Source: Bolinopsis microptera
Lineage: Eukaryota > Ctenophora > Tentaculata > Lobata > Bolinopsidae
Reading direction: 5' to 3'
Length of the DNA stretch: 64,000 bases
Assembly: GCF_026151205.1 (NCBI RefSeq)
Contig: NC_087082.1
Coordinates: 9,868,901 to 9,932,900, forward strand
Of the stretch, positions 21,020 to 31,384 are shown piece after piece (position 1 is the first letter of the stretch; each line of letters begins with the position of its first letter). Made by a program: the position numbers and the translations under genes. A model generated the notes under the pieces. It was not told where the DNA came from. It did no database searches and saw nothing but the letters and a program-made list of their open reading frames with translations.

Positions 21020-21785
21020 CAGGGTGGGCCAAAAGTCAGTACCCATACGTTGGCCTTAATAGCTCCGCCGTGTTTTATATTTGAGAGCTGTTGCTTTGCA
21101 GATGGCATACTGTATTTACTGGTTCGAGGATTCCGTCGTCAAAATTTGAAAATTCGAATATTTTAGACCACGCCCATTCAATATTAAAACACCTATATTG
21201 TTTTCTCTGAACATGCTGAATGCCTAATTTTTTCAGAGACGATAGATTATCAAATGTTGCATATGATCTGAAAACATGAGGCAAAACAGATTAGAAATGA
21301 CGAAGTTATCAAGCATTTTCTGTATCTCGTTAACAAAATTGACTGGGTGATTATGTGACACCGTGACACGACACCTTAATTGGGCACCCTTAACAATTCC
21401 CATAATGTTTAACGGGGTAGTTAACGGGGGACCTTATCACGTGATTAGGTAAACCAATCACCTGATCACACGTAATGAATAAACTCGTTATGCTTCATAT
21501 CTCGGTCATCTGAGAAGCTACAGTTCTAATTCTTTCAGGACAAACGTAATTCGAATGGCCAAACACAATTCAATAACATTTAGCTTGATCCGACTATCCG
21601 AACTATCAAATAAATGTGAAAATGAACCTTCATTTGAAAAAAATGAACGCGAATATTTTTCGAGTTGACAAATTCCTCGAACCAGTGATGGTACTAAGTC
21701 ATACCAGAAAGAAGTATTTAAATTGGGCACTCAGTGACTGAGCTATAAAGGCCAACGTATGGGTACTGACTTTTGGCCCACCCTG
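21020..21785. mobile_element. 766-bp mariner-like MITE
   Basis: The TIR starts CAGGGTGGGCCAAAAGT and matches inverted at 21785 over about 43 bp with one mismatch. TA dinucleotides flank both sides (21018-21019 and 21786-21787), as expected for Tc1/mariner. The two 69-70-residue minus-strand frames inside do not look like transposase (no D,D,E/D context). The internal 74 bp at 21252-21325 recur at 2557-2630. Confidence 0.9.
21252..21325 (+). repeat. dispersed 74-bp repeat, copy 2
   Basis: Nearly identical to 2557-2630. It lies inside the mariner-like element, which is probably its source. Confidence 0.75.
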
Positions 21786-21917
21786 TATATCTAATCTATT
21801 TAAAGAGTGACAACCATACTTCACATTGAATTAGGATTCCTTCAAATATCAAATTGATTTATTGTAAACTTGTTTACATACATACATGTTACATGGCGAG
21901 ATCTCCATCCAAGAGGA

Positions 21918-22478
21918 TTAGTCTGCGTCGACTGCGTCATTACTTTGTATTATACAACTTCGGCGGGTAACATTTCTCCATCCCTTTCGGTCTGCAGCTA
22001 ATCTTCTCATACAATCAATCGTGAGTCCATTACGATCCAATCTCTGCTCAGCATCCTCAATAAATACATCATTTAAGCTCTTCCTAGGCTTGCCTCTTGA
22101 TCTCTTCCCATGCTTGGGTTTCCATTCAAGTAAATAGTTGGGTAACCGATCTTCAGGCATTCTACTGACATGTCCAAACCAACGCAGCCGTTTTGTTATT
22201 ATTATGTCAGCAAGAGCAGTTATTGATGCCCTTCTTAAAACATCCTCATTACTTACTCGATGGAACCACCTCACTCTCAGGATTCTTCTTAAGCAGTACT
22301 GATGGAAAGACTCCAATCTTCTTGTCTGCACTTGAGTCGTGTTCCATATCTCACATCCATAGGTCAGAATGGTAAGAACAGCTGCGATGTAGATTCGCAC
22401 TTTGTTGTTAATGCTTATGTTCTTATTCTTCCAAATGTTGTTGGTTAAAAGCTCCGGTTGCTTTTCCAATCCTGACAC
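21918..22478 (-). pseudogene. RTE-like C-terminal region
   Basis: This 186-residue frame continues the RT after a frameshift at about 22437. NNIWKNKNISINNKVRIY leads into ILTYGCEIW, then the hallmark RLRWFGHVSRMP and the basic GKRSRGKPRKSL near the end. These C-terminal signatures are shared by RTE elements and their relatives. The frame overlaps the preceding one by 56 bases because of the frameshift. Confidence 0.8.
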
Positions 22479-22875
22479 TTATTTCTTTATCAATCTTGCC
22501 ATCTGATGTAATTTTGGCACCCAAATAAGTGAATTGAGTGACCTGCTTTGCAGAGTTTCCATCGACAGTTATATCTATGGTCCTATTCTCTGGGAGTGGG
22601 TGCTGCGATGTATCTTTCCCAATGACCATGATCTTTGTTTTCTTTGCGTTCACCTTAAAACCCCCAAGCCCACAGTATTTCGCAATATCGTCCGTAGTTT
22701 CTTGCAGTCCTTCAACAGTGTCATCCATTGCTGCGATGTCATCAGCATAGTCAAGATCAATGACACATTTTTCCGGTTGTCTGGAACGTTGTCTGTACTG
22801 AAGTGTAAAACCACGGGATATATTCTTAAACTTCTCTGCAAGTTCTAATTCCCAGTTAAGTACAAGATTAAAAAT

Positions 22876-22906
<31 letters not shown>

Positions 22907-22985
22907 TTGCACATCACCCTGTCCAGTCCCCGAATCGACATCAAACCATCTTGTCAATTCTCCATTGACACGAACTGCACTTTCA
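22423..22985 (-). pseudogene. RTE-like reverse transcriptase, catalytic part, broken by a poly-C run
   Basis: From 22985 leftward the minus strand reads FRATESAVRVNGELTRWFDV and then SGTGQGDVQGP. Next it enters a run of C (28 G on the plus strand, 22876-22903), translated as nine or more prolines, and continues as IFNLVLNWELELAEKF. The catalytic YADD is at about 22738-22749. KTKIMVIGK and FTYLGAKITSDGKI follow. The run sits exactly in the conserved QGxxxSP-like box before the catalytic aspartates and shifts frame relative to the upstream part. The frame ends at GAFNQQHLEE by another frameshift near 22437. Confidence 0.8.
22876..22903 (+). repeat. 28-bp poly-G tract inside RT pseudogene
   Basis: Uninterrupted G. 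See the RT entry for its position in the conserved RT box. The true length may differ in the genome, because such runs are hard to sequence. Confidence 0.9.
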
Positions 22986-23026
22986 GTTGCTCTAAACTTG
23001 TTTACTCTGTAATAAATAGCATAAAA

Positions 23027-23058
23027 TTGAATTTTTGTTTAATTGAATTTTTGTTTCA
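23027..23058 (+). repeat. two-copy TTGAATTTTTGTTTMA repeat
   Basis: Two 16-bp units abut the truncated edge of the RTE-like fragment. They resemble the arrays at 7811, 18246 and 25996. Confidence 0.7.
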
Positions 23059-23426
23059 CTGAGTATTTGAGTGGAAATCTGGGCTCTTATAATATAGGCT
23101 GTATATTGTTCGTTCACAGGAGAGAATTGAATGGATTGCTCTTGCTGTGGCAGTAAGTGTGTTAGGATCAAGAGTTTTGTTGGAGAGCAAACCGGATAGG
23201 TCAGTAATGTTTTGGGGAAATGATAATTCCGATTCCAAACCAACACAGATTTAATTTTACTACGCCGCGCAAAACTTATTTGGGTCACTTTCTGATTTAT
23301 TTTCCCAACTTTAATTTTGCCGATATCGTGAACTGCAAAATGTTTCAGTTGTCATTATATTACTTCATTAATTTAGAAGTCATTTCCCAGATGGTTGTTC
23401 ACTTTCAGCTGTATGAGTTTATATAC
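23059..23426. other. unannotated stretch between retroelements
   Basis: No repeat or gene recognised. A 98-residue minus-strand frame (22992-23288) has no recognisable domain and overlaps the AT-rich repeat. Confidence 0.3.
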
Positions 23427-25315
23427 TTTCAACACTACTATATAACAAATAATTTGAGTTCAGGGATAGCATGTATTAGTGCCCTCCAAGGGGAGTCGTA
23501 AGTTTTCGTTGTTTTGTTGGCTGTGAAAGCTCTTACTGCATTACCGCTGCACACTTGTGTTTATTATAGATCATAGATATAGCTGATTTCTACTATGGCT
23601 GGTAAAAATAGCAATACTAAGAAGCCAGGGAGGCTCAGAAACCTCTCCTCCAGTTCCAGTTCCAGTTTCTACTCCAACTCAACCTAAAACAAAAACTACT
23701 AAGAAGCCCACATCATCATCCCTATCAGAGTTAGATGCTTCTTCAATAGCGACCCAGCTGAACGTTACACCACACATTGTAATGCCAGCCATCCAGCACT
23801 CCCACAGAGATAAGGAAAAATGTCCTTGTGACCAGTCACTGGAATCATTGTAGAAACTAAACTGTGCCAAATGTGGACAGTTTTGGCATGCGGACTGCGT
23901 AGGCTTAATGGACTAAATAGGAAGATGCTCAATGATCTCACACAGTGGCCCTGTCCCTTTTGTTTTGTATCACCTATTGCTGCTATATCCACCGACGTTG
24001 ACGTCTGTCATGTTTGCAGAAACACCTTATCACTACAGCAGTCAAACCTGGAAGCAGAAACAGCACTCATTTCATCTCAACTAGCCAATTGTTGCAAGCT
24101 TATTAAGGATATTGACTTTGTTGAATTCAGCAACAGAATTGATACACTCGGCCAATTTGACCAACGCCTTATGCACCTCCTCTTAAACGACCAGTCCTTG
24201 AAATCCTTAGACTCAGATATGAAGCTCCTTTCAGACCAGTTGGCCACTACCCTGGATCAATCACCCACACCACCACTCAACACCACAATTGAAAACCTCA
24301 CAACTGCCTTACAAACTCATGACAAGACTTTCCACTCACTCACCAACCAACTAAATGATCTCAAACAGCAAGTTACATCCTTATCATCAGACTTGACCGC
24401 CTCACCAACATCAGATCAATCTGACAAGCTCCTTGAACAGGTGTCACAAGAGCTCAGAGAGGTATGCAAGCAGGAGCTGAAGCAATCAACAGCAAACCTG
24501 CAGCATTCCTCAGAGCATCCACTGACCCTCCCTGGATTACAAGAGCTCAACACCCAGGTTGTAACCCAGCTGCCCCCACACAGTTGCCCGCCTGTATCTA
24601 AACACTCTCTCGATTTTATTGATGAGGAGACAGAGAAGGATCTCATAGAAATGCTTGATTTTCGCACATCTGAGTTCAAGAATGAGAATGGATGATCTGT
24701 ACTGGCTTTTGAAGTTCAAAGATATCACTACACCGGCACAAAATCATCCTCCTCATCCAACCAATTCCCAGACCAACTCCAATCACTCATAACACAACTG
24801 AACAATGATCATCCAAACACTCCACCTGTCAATGGCATTCTCATCAATCGGTATGATGGTCACTCAAGCTTCCTTCCACAAAACTCAGACAACGAACCCC
24901 TCATTCATCCTGACTCATCAGTACACACACTTTCACTAAGTCACCATTGCACAGTCACTTTCAGCAAGACTGGCACCACAGAGCCCTATCACAACCAGTC
25001 TTGTCCACCACGATCACTATGACCAGGGCAAGTCAGGATTTGTACGAACACAGAATTGACTCAGGATCTGTCGACTCCGGTATCCGATACTCTGTGACCC
25101 TCAGATTTCTTAGTGCTCTAAACCGTGCTTCTACATATTTCATGGGAGATTCCAACACTGGTGGACTTAAATTTGGACTTGACCCTAAGAGATCCTTTGG
25201 AAATTACCTTCCTGCAAAACAGGTCTTCGCACCCACTGTAGACCACATTGACCCATACGAATCCTGCGGCTACAAAAACACTGTCATTCTCTGCGGTCAC
25301 TTACAGACTACAGTA
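23427..25315 (+). pseudogene. CR1-like ORF1 with PHD finger and SGNH esterase, degenerate
   Basis: The 5' untranslated part (to 23594) matches the minus-strand copy at 13731-13885. An ATG at 23595 starts MAGKNSNTKKPG, which shifts frame by about 23650. The PHD region follows (KCPC at about 23818, CAKCGQFWHADC, PCPFCFV, CHVCRNTL). A tryptophan codon equivalent to the one in the intact copy is TAG at 23851-23853, and another frameshift lies near 23900-23915. Coiled-coil-like Q/L/S text runs to about 24690, where a TGA interrupts (ENG-stop). After further frameshifts the SGNH esterase block I appears: STYFMGDSNTGGLKFG, nucleophile Ser codon at about 25151. Homology fades after NTVILCGH at about 25304, where the next conserved block should be. 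The copy is therefore truncated inside the esterase and disabled at no fewer than five places. Confidence 0.85.
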
Positions 25316-25589
25316 GCTATAGTGAGTTCTGGATTACTGTTTTACCAAGGTCCAATAATAGCATAATTTGTTTTTAAAAAAAGCATTATTAGTGTCTATT
25401 TCTTGAGGTAGAAGTAATACTCTATTTATTCAATTGCATATAATATCTGGTTCCTATAGTTGGGAATGAGTTATCTGTTCACAGATCGCCCTCTAAACTT
25501 ACAAGGAAATATTTCCTGTAGATCCTTGGCAACATTTGACAGAGCAGTGTGGAGTGAGCTATGTGCCCATCCTTGGAGAACCCGGTGGA
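25316..25589. other. unannotated stretch after the ORF1 pseudogene
   Basis: AT-rich. No gene or repeat boundary recognised. Confidence 0.3.
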
Positions 25590-25655
25590 TGTCCTTGCTG
25601 TATGGCAGTGTTAAACAAGGAACTGAAACCGAGGGGTTCCGTTCAGGCCCTTCAC
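25588..25655 (+). repeat. dispersed hairpin-forming repeat, copy 1
   Basis: The words CCTTGCTGTATGGCA, ACAAGGAACTGAAAC and GGTTCCGT appear in the same order at 35402-35455. CCTTG pairs with CAAGG, and GGAAC pairs with GTTCC. The 70-residue frame here (25460-25672) is not supported by other evidence. Confidence 0.6.
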
Positions 25656-25669
25656 ACTTTGTTTCTGTC

Positions 25670-25705
25670 TAGTTCTAATGTACCGTCACAATAGTGACTT
25701 TAATA
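25670..25705 (+). repeat. left member of an inverted repeat pair
   Basis: TAGTTCTAATGTACCGTCAC and the following AGTGACTTTAA recur inverted at 28291-28329, with one or two mismatches. The core GTCACNNNNGTGAC is itself palindromic. Confidence 0.7.
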
Positions 25706-25995
25706 TATATACCAATTAGCAATCGTGTCCTTTACCCTCCTACACAATTTGAACATTTTCGTGGCTAATTCATTGAACCAGATTTAATATATATCAAACA
25801 ATTCAGTAAGTTAGCTCTTGATGTACGCTGTAGTTCGGAAATTTAAACCAAACTCTTTTGATTAACATGCATCAGCCGCACGCCGAACCAGTGTTACAAA
25901 GTAAAAATTGTGTCTTCATTTGTAAATTTTTGTGAAATGGTTATTTTAACTATAAATATTTGAACTAAATATGAATTGATTGTGGGTATAAAATC

Positions 25996-26054
25996 AAATT
26001 TTGTTTTATTAAATTTTGTTTTATTAAATTTTGTTTTATTAAATTTTGTTTAAC
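25996..26054 (+). repeat. AAATTTTGTTTTATT tandem array
   Basis: Four 15-bp units, the last incomplete. It is the longest of four similar AT-rich arrays in the window. Confidence 0.9.
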
Positions 26055-26349
26055 ACAACCTTAACTCTTTGAGCCTGACAATTAGCGTAACAAGATTAAC
26101 TTGACCAATGACCAAGGATTAAATGTCAGTCCCCTTGTCAAGAATCTCGATTTATCAACCATGCAGTAGCTGAACGTGTACACGAGATACGGTTATGTTA
26201 AAAAATGTCCAACAAGCAGACCTTATAGTTAAGATTCTTAACAGGACCTATTCACCATCGAAGTTAAATTACTATTCTGTATGATGGACACCATTTTATT
26301 TATTATTCAGCCACTGATGAAACTGTGACCGCCAGTGAATGATGAACAA

Positions 26350-26405
26350 GTGTACACTGTACAGTGTACACTGTACACTGTACACTGTACACTGTACACA
26401 GTGTA
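26350..26405. repeat. (TGTACAC)n palindromic tandem repeat
   Basis: A 7-bp unit CTGTACA is repeated about seven times. Each unit holds the palindrome TGTACA, so the array can form a cruciform or hairpin. Confidence 0.9.
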
Positions 26406-27610
26406 TCATATGAATTCCCTCACATAATAGGATGCAGTGAAACTATCGGACTACGATGAACTTGCCAAATGCCACCCCATAGCAACATTAAAATATATTG
26501 ACTCTGTTACATCGTTTCCTGTTAATATAAACTCCGTACAAATTGAACTGGGATCTGACAATACTACACATCCGATTAATAAAATATGAATTCCCTCTCA
26601 TAAGATCCTGGCAGTTTGTCTAGTAAAATATCTGGATACAGGTTGGTGAATTTATTTGGGTTTTACGACACTGTAAACTAATATGCTAATCGCTGTCACG
26701 TATCAGAAAAATAAATATGGTTCAGCTTTCCGCTACTTCAGTAGCCAAGTTAACGTCATTGTATTTAACTTGTGTATGACAAGTAGAAATTAAAACTTCA
26801 TCCATTATATCACACAAAATGTTGCATGTTGTTACTTAACTAACCGCAGAATCCCATATCGACAGAGCTGTCCCGGGAACTTTTGGGTCTCTGTGCAGGA
26901 GTCATGTTTATTGTAGCCGATAAACTATAAGGTGGATATTTTGATATCAAAACTGATCGAAATCTTCCAATTGAGTTAAAAACTTGATTTCTTGTGAAAT
27001 CCTTGAAGATCAGTAATATTTTGCAAATAGTGCGATTCCGCACCTGCCTAGATCTTTAATATGATCGAACAGTTCGCCAAATAAAAAACGTTTGACTCTA
27101 ACCATAGTGTCGGGTATGTACGCAATTCTAATTAAAAGACGGCAAAATTGCACACGAGGACCAGGCCGAACCACATAACTTATCTGTATCATTATCGTAA
27201 TTTGATGCACTCAAGGACCAATAAAAGGACTATTCCGAGTCACTTGTTTTGTTGTAACAAGGCCTCATAATATCATCAATCACCTGATATACAAATTAGG
27301 TATGTATACATTTGTCTTGCTTTATAAGCTATTAGCTCAGCCATCTTCTTAGCCACTTTACACATAGCTAAACTTTTACGTGATATAGGGACGATTCCTT
27401 TATGGCGTTATCGTTTTTAAGTTCAGTTCGAACACTGACATTTTGTCACTTCTCATACGTCACTCCGCCATGACTCATATAAAGGGATAGGGTGCACATG
27501 TACTTTTGAAGAATGTTTTGCTGGTTTAATTTTTTGTCTATAATGTTATATGTATAAGATAAGTACTAATCATCTAATTTCACGTGAGTCTAACACCCTG
27601 TGCACATTAG
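26406..27610. other. unannotated AT-rich stretch
   Basis: No repeat family or convincing coding frame was seen. Confidence 0.3.
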
Positions 27611-27670
27611 TTGATGTCGATAAAGACAAAGGAGATCAGTTGAGAGAACAAAATTACACTACCAGTACAA
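27611..27670 (+). CDS. exon-like segment, unrecognised
   Basis: Lies between acceptor-like CCTGTGCACATTAG| and a strong donor ACAAG|GTAAGA. The open frame reads DVDKDKGDQLREQNYTTST, beginning with two bases of a split codon (phase 1) and ending with two bases (phase 2). The start phase is compatible with the possible first exon at 10571-10722. Short and without a recognised domain. Confidence 0.4.
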
Positions 27671-27979
27671 GGTAAGATTGTGAGACAGTCAATGTACTAC
27701 TATTACTAAACTTTTATTTTTGTAAAACATCAGTACTGTCTGTAACCTGTGTGAACATCACACCTCGTCAAATTGTTGAACCTAATGTTGGTGTAATCTG
27801 GACTCTAGGCTGCAATTACAAAACCGATTTATTCAAAGAAGGAAGTTTTCGGTTTGTCAAATATACGGTTTTATTTACGAAATTATTATCAAAAAATGTT
27901 GTTATATATATATATATACTGTGTTATTGTGAAAGCTTTGTGAGTAGCTTTGCAAATAGGATCTGGCTAAACATTTCAG

Positions 27980-28090
27980 GCGATATCAAGATTCGAGACA
28001 CCTACATGAACCATCAGGAAGGGCCTTGCCGTGCCGCAGAAGACCACAAGAGAAATGAGAAAAGATTAATGTTTAGAATAAACATGCTGT
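27980..28090 (+). CDS. exon-like segment, unrecognised
   Basis: A clean acceptor ACATTTCAG| precedes it and TGCTGT|GTAAGT, the ideal donor, follows. The 111-base interval (a multiple of three, phase 1 at both ends) reads DIKIRDTYMNHQEGPC and then RNEKRLMFRINML, a charged, protein-like text. The upstream part of the 122-residue frame here (27751-27979) includes a TA microsatellite and is probably intron, although ITPRQIVEPNVGVIW within it could be another exon. Phase does not fit the end of 27611-27670 directly, so an exon may lie between or one call is wrong. No domain recognised. Confidence 0.45.
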
Positions 28091-28121
28091 GTAAGTTTCA
28101 ATATCAATGTCATAATTGAGC

Positions 28122-28186
28122 CAGTGGCGTAACGAATGGCCCCGCTGACCCCACTGTGCGGGGGGGGGGGGTGGGCGCCATGACTG
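28122..28186 (-). mobile_element. 65-bp remnant of the hAT-like MITE
   Basis: Starts CAGTGGCGTAACGAATGG and ends GCGCCATGACTG, a slightly altered inverse terminus. It matches one end of the 286-bp copy (through the CCCCGCTGACCCC word) and is interrupted by a 12-bp G run. The flanks AATTGAGC and AGTTGAGC are a probable 8-bp target duplication with one change. It lies 31 bp after the candidate splice donor at 28090. Confidence 0.75.
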
Positions 28187-28290
28187 AGTTGAGCCAGGCA
28201 CGAATAAAAATCGCTAAAAATATGTTGCATAAAGCTGCTAAACCGAAGTCCTTACAACTAATGGTCAGGTAACATTTTTAGGAAACTTTG

Positions 28291-28329
28291 TATATTTAAA
28301 GTCACTTTTGTGACGGTACATTAGAACTA
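28291..28329 (-). repeat. right member of an inverted repeat pair
   Basis: Reverse complement of 25670-25705. The pair brackets 2.6 kb that includes two exon-like segments. Confidence 0.7.
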
Positions 28330-28569
28330 TATATCATGATTAGATCTATATTTCAAATGACGCGATACAACGATTATCCAATCAGCTTCCAGTATTGGCC
28401 AATCAAAACCCAGAATCAGTAATCACTGTAAAGTTTTATGTAAATATGGTTCGCCTTTCTATCGATCAATTTCAGAACTCCGAATTTAATAGTAATTATA
28501 TACCCTCTTCAGGTGTATTATACTGGATGACTCATGACGGTTGAAGTACTTTCGAAGCTGTAGAGCAGA

Positions 28570-28625
28570 GTTATGGAATATATGGAACACGCGGACGCCA
28601 AATCAACTATCTTTGTAATAGCAAG
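28570..28625 (+). CDS. exon-like segment, unrecognised
   Basis: The frame reads VMEYMEHADAKSTIFVIA up to a strong donor GCAAG|GTAAGG at 28625/28626. The acceptor is uncertain: AGAGCAG| at 28569 or CTGTAG| at 28563. An in-frame TAG at 28561-28563 limits the exon on the left. No domain recognised. Confidence 0.35.
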
Positions 28626-30347
28626 GTAAGGTGCACACTGCGCTAAAAAATTGTGCGTGTTTTACTCCGCGCGCTTTCTAAACGCGCGCATGTGCCTCGC
28701 AAATCTTATACCTTATAATGATGATATAATTAGACCTAAAAACTTAATATTAGACAATTTTAAACGGATCAATTCATTTTAGTCGTTTTTATTTACAGCG
28801 AAAGATTGATGACTTCTTTTTACTATGATACGTGACTCATTATGTTAGCAACATCTCACATTAAATTTGTCAAACTTATGCAGATCATTCTCTAATTCGC
28901 AGGACGAATTTACTCCTGTATTCAATCGAATGAAAATAACGAGTTAAGTTGTTGTCTAGCACAGCCACAATACAATGATTTTTGAGAATTATATCACAAT
29001 AGACAGTAATTCTAGACAAAATTCATTAGTCATCGTTGATTTTTACAAAAAACATATAACCTTTCCTTCGCTTATAAATCATATTGATGAAAGGTTAGTC
29101 AAACCATATTTCACTTGCCTGTACTTGTACGGCTCCCTCCGCCACCTCTCCCCTGCTAAGATGATGGGTCAGGCTGTGTCCACACGAAATTCCAGACTCC
29201 TCGACTTTCCTATCTGTTCAACTATTATACAATGCCATTCCAACCCCAAACTCTGGTTCTAATCCTTAGCCTGGCCGAGCACTTGAGTTGCATTTTGTCA
29301 TATCGAATTCCTGAGAAAATTAAAAATCACGTATGGTCACTGGTCAGTGATTGCAGTTCTGCTTCTCTTACATCTTAATTCGCAAAGTTAAAGACTTACT
29401 TCAATGTTTACATTTTGACATTAGCATCTTGAGCGTGTAACCCTACAATTATCTTGAGTTGTAGCAATTCACTAACCAGCTCTGTCCTGCTAACAGAGAA
29501 ATTGTTAATTGCCCTGCAGATTAGAAAGAAGCAGCTAGATTGACTTATAAAGATTGGGCAATGATTGTGATGCGTGACTTAAAGTACGAAAGTGTCCTTG
29601 TCCAGGCAGACCATAATTGTAACACACATGGCTGGGCCAACTTAACAAAGGGCCGAAATTTGATTTCTCATTCTGAAAAGGGTCCCCTGTCTAGCCTTGT
29701 TTTTTGAATGCAGCAGCGAGAAGGCTGTATTTTAAACCTCCTCTTAATCGCCATGTCAGATTTGGCCGGTTGCTGTTAAATAGTCTATTTAAGTCTTTAG
29801 ACTGGCTGCAGTTGTTAGCTGAAACCCCTTTCTGTAGCGGATTATATACTGTTCAAAACACAATAGGGCTAGGTGCATTGTCTTGGGTAGAGAAAGACTA
29901 CCTGTATTTGAATTGTAAAGAAAGAGAAGAAAGCGTTTGAAGAGTGTCCTGTTATTTCTCGCGAGCGTTAGCTAAGTGTCCGGCTTACATTTATGAAGGA
30001 GCAAGGGGCTCTCTTCAGTCCTTTGTCCGTACAGAGAAAAACTGCAGCTTGGAAAGTTGGCCACATCTTTATAAAGGATGAGGATTATTTCACATGGTCT
30101 CAGGACTATTAGAATACTCTCCAAAATGTCCTGAACAATCAAGAGAAACTATGTACTTCTATTACAGTTAATTAGCCTCCCAGACAACATATGGGCGGCA
30201 TCCCTGCTTTTTAATAGATAGACTCCGGATCAACCGAGCTGTTTTTGCCTGTTTGTGTTTCTTACTGCGCGGACTCGTGCTGGTTTTGCTTTGTAGTCAA
30301 TTTGCACGACAAACATTGAATTAATTATATAGTTAATCTGAATAATA
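28626..30347. other. unannotated; some open frames, no recognised gene
   Basis: Frames at 28975-29262 (95 codons) and 29704-29940 (78 codons) are open, but no domain or convincing splice signal was identified. The 15-mer family TTTATRAAGGAGYAG begins to appear here (about 29990 and 30067). Confidence 0.3.
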
Positions 30348-30374
30348 GGGGGGGGGGGGGGGGGGGGGGGGGGG
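30348..30374 (+). repeat. 27-bp poly-G tract
   Basis: Uninterrupted G at the left end of the TIR element. The length is uncertain because of sequencing limits on such runs. Confidence 0.9.
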
Positions 30375-30926
30375 CATCAACCTCATAAATACCTATTATA
30401 ACCATATATTTAAAGGTTTTGTTGTATTTTCAGTATTTTTCCCACTTTTAACATAATATATTCAATTCTATTCATAGTGTTAGCTGTGTTTTTACTGCAT
30501 TAGGGGGGTTGATATCAAGTTTTAAAACCAATTTTTGGGGTTGGGATTTGGGAAAAATTGGATTTTTTGCCTTTGTGTACCTTAAACTTAGGTTGTATAG
30601 GGTTTTTAATTTGATCAAAGGATTATGAACAGTTCAGACTATCAAAAGGTTGCTTATATAAAAGTTTCTGAACATTTTGAACAACGATTAAAAATATTTC
30701 CAAAAACAAATTTTTAATCGAAAATTTTTAAGTAAAAATCTTGTCATGAAATTTTCACCTAAAATTTCAAAAAATCTATTTTGCTCACAATATTCTGAAA
30801 CGTCCAAAAAAGTAACTTTTAGCTGCCTTAGATGATCTTTGGTAAAATACATATAAATACCTATTATTCCCTCCGATTTCAAAATAGGTATAGGTATTTA
30901 TTTATATTTATGAGGTTGACGCCCCC
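30348..30926. mobile_element. 0.58-kb TIR element with poly-G terminus
   Basis: The left side reads a 27-bp G run, then CATCAACCTCATAAATACCT. The right side reads the inverse, AGGTATTTATTTATATTTATG, then AGGTTGACGCCCCC. The TIRs match over about 20 bp plus the G/C end. No clear target duplication was found. The G run is probably an expanded GGGGG terminus. Internal words AAATACCTATTA at 30386 and 30848 are direct repeats. No coding frame. Confidence 0.7.
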
Positions 30927-31384
30927 AACTACGTTTTATTTAGGCTATTGAATGGGTAGGGGTACGGGGAAGGGGCGTGAGCTTCTTACGACTTGATGAC
31001 ACTATTTCCATATTTAAGTGTAAACGACACATGTTACCATCCAAGCATTGGTGTAAGCATTAACGAATTTTCATTGACAAATAAATAGCTATTCCTTTTG
31101 GTCTCAAAAAATAAATACGTTTACCATTTTAACTCTCCATTTCAACTCTCAGCATTAAAATGATTTATTTTAAATAGTTAATAGCTCCTCTTTACGTCCT
31201 GAGAGAGAGCTTATTTGTAAAGCAGCATCTGCTGAATACTGATTCAGCGCTAAATACATTAATAAAGTAACGGAGGCAGGGTAAACCTCCGTTTACCTAA
31301 ATGTCTTTTTGCAAGTAGGTTGCAGTCAACGTGTTCACTTAAAGAGAGCTGTTTTTAGGATTTCCAAAACCCGTCCAGTTTTAT

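Larger units (their letters stand above)
21870..23010 (-). mobile_element. RTE-like non-LTR retrotransposon, 5'-truncated
   Basis: The minus strand encodes the second half of an RT with a YADDIAAM catalytic box, then a long C-terminal region (RLRWFGHVSRMP, RGKPRKS). This arrangement is familiar from RTE-type elements. Homology starts on the minus strand at about 22985 (FRATESAVRVNGELTRW), beside a two-copy AT-rich repeat at 23027-23058. A 28-bp G run interrupts the RT, and a frameshift splits the C-terminal part, so the copy is dead. Confidence 0.8.

Noticed and set aside
21075-21730. Transposase in the mariner-like element
   Set aside because: The 69-70-residue frames show no catalytic D/E context or helix-turn-helix, so the element is non-autonomous.
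22534-22848. Plus-strand ORFs opposite the RTE-like RT
   Set aside because: Antisense shadows of the YADD-containing frame.
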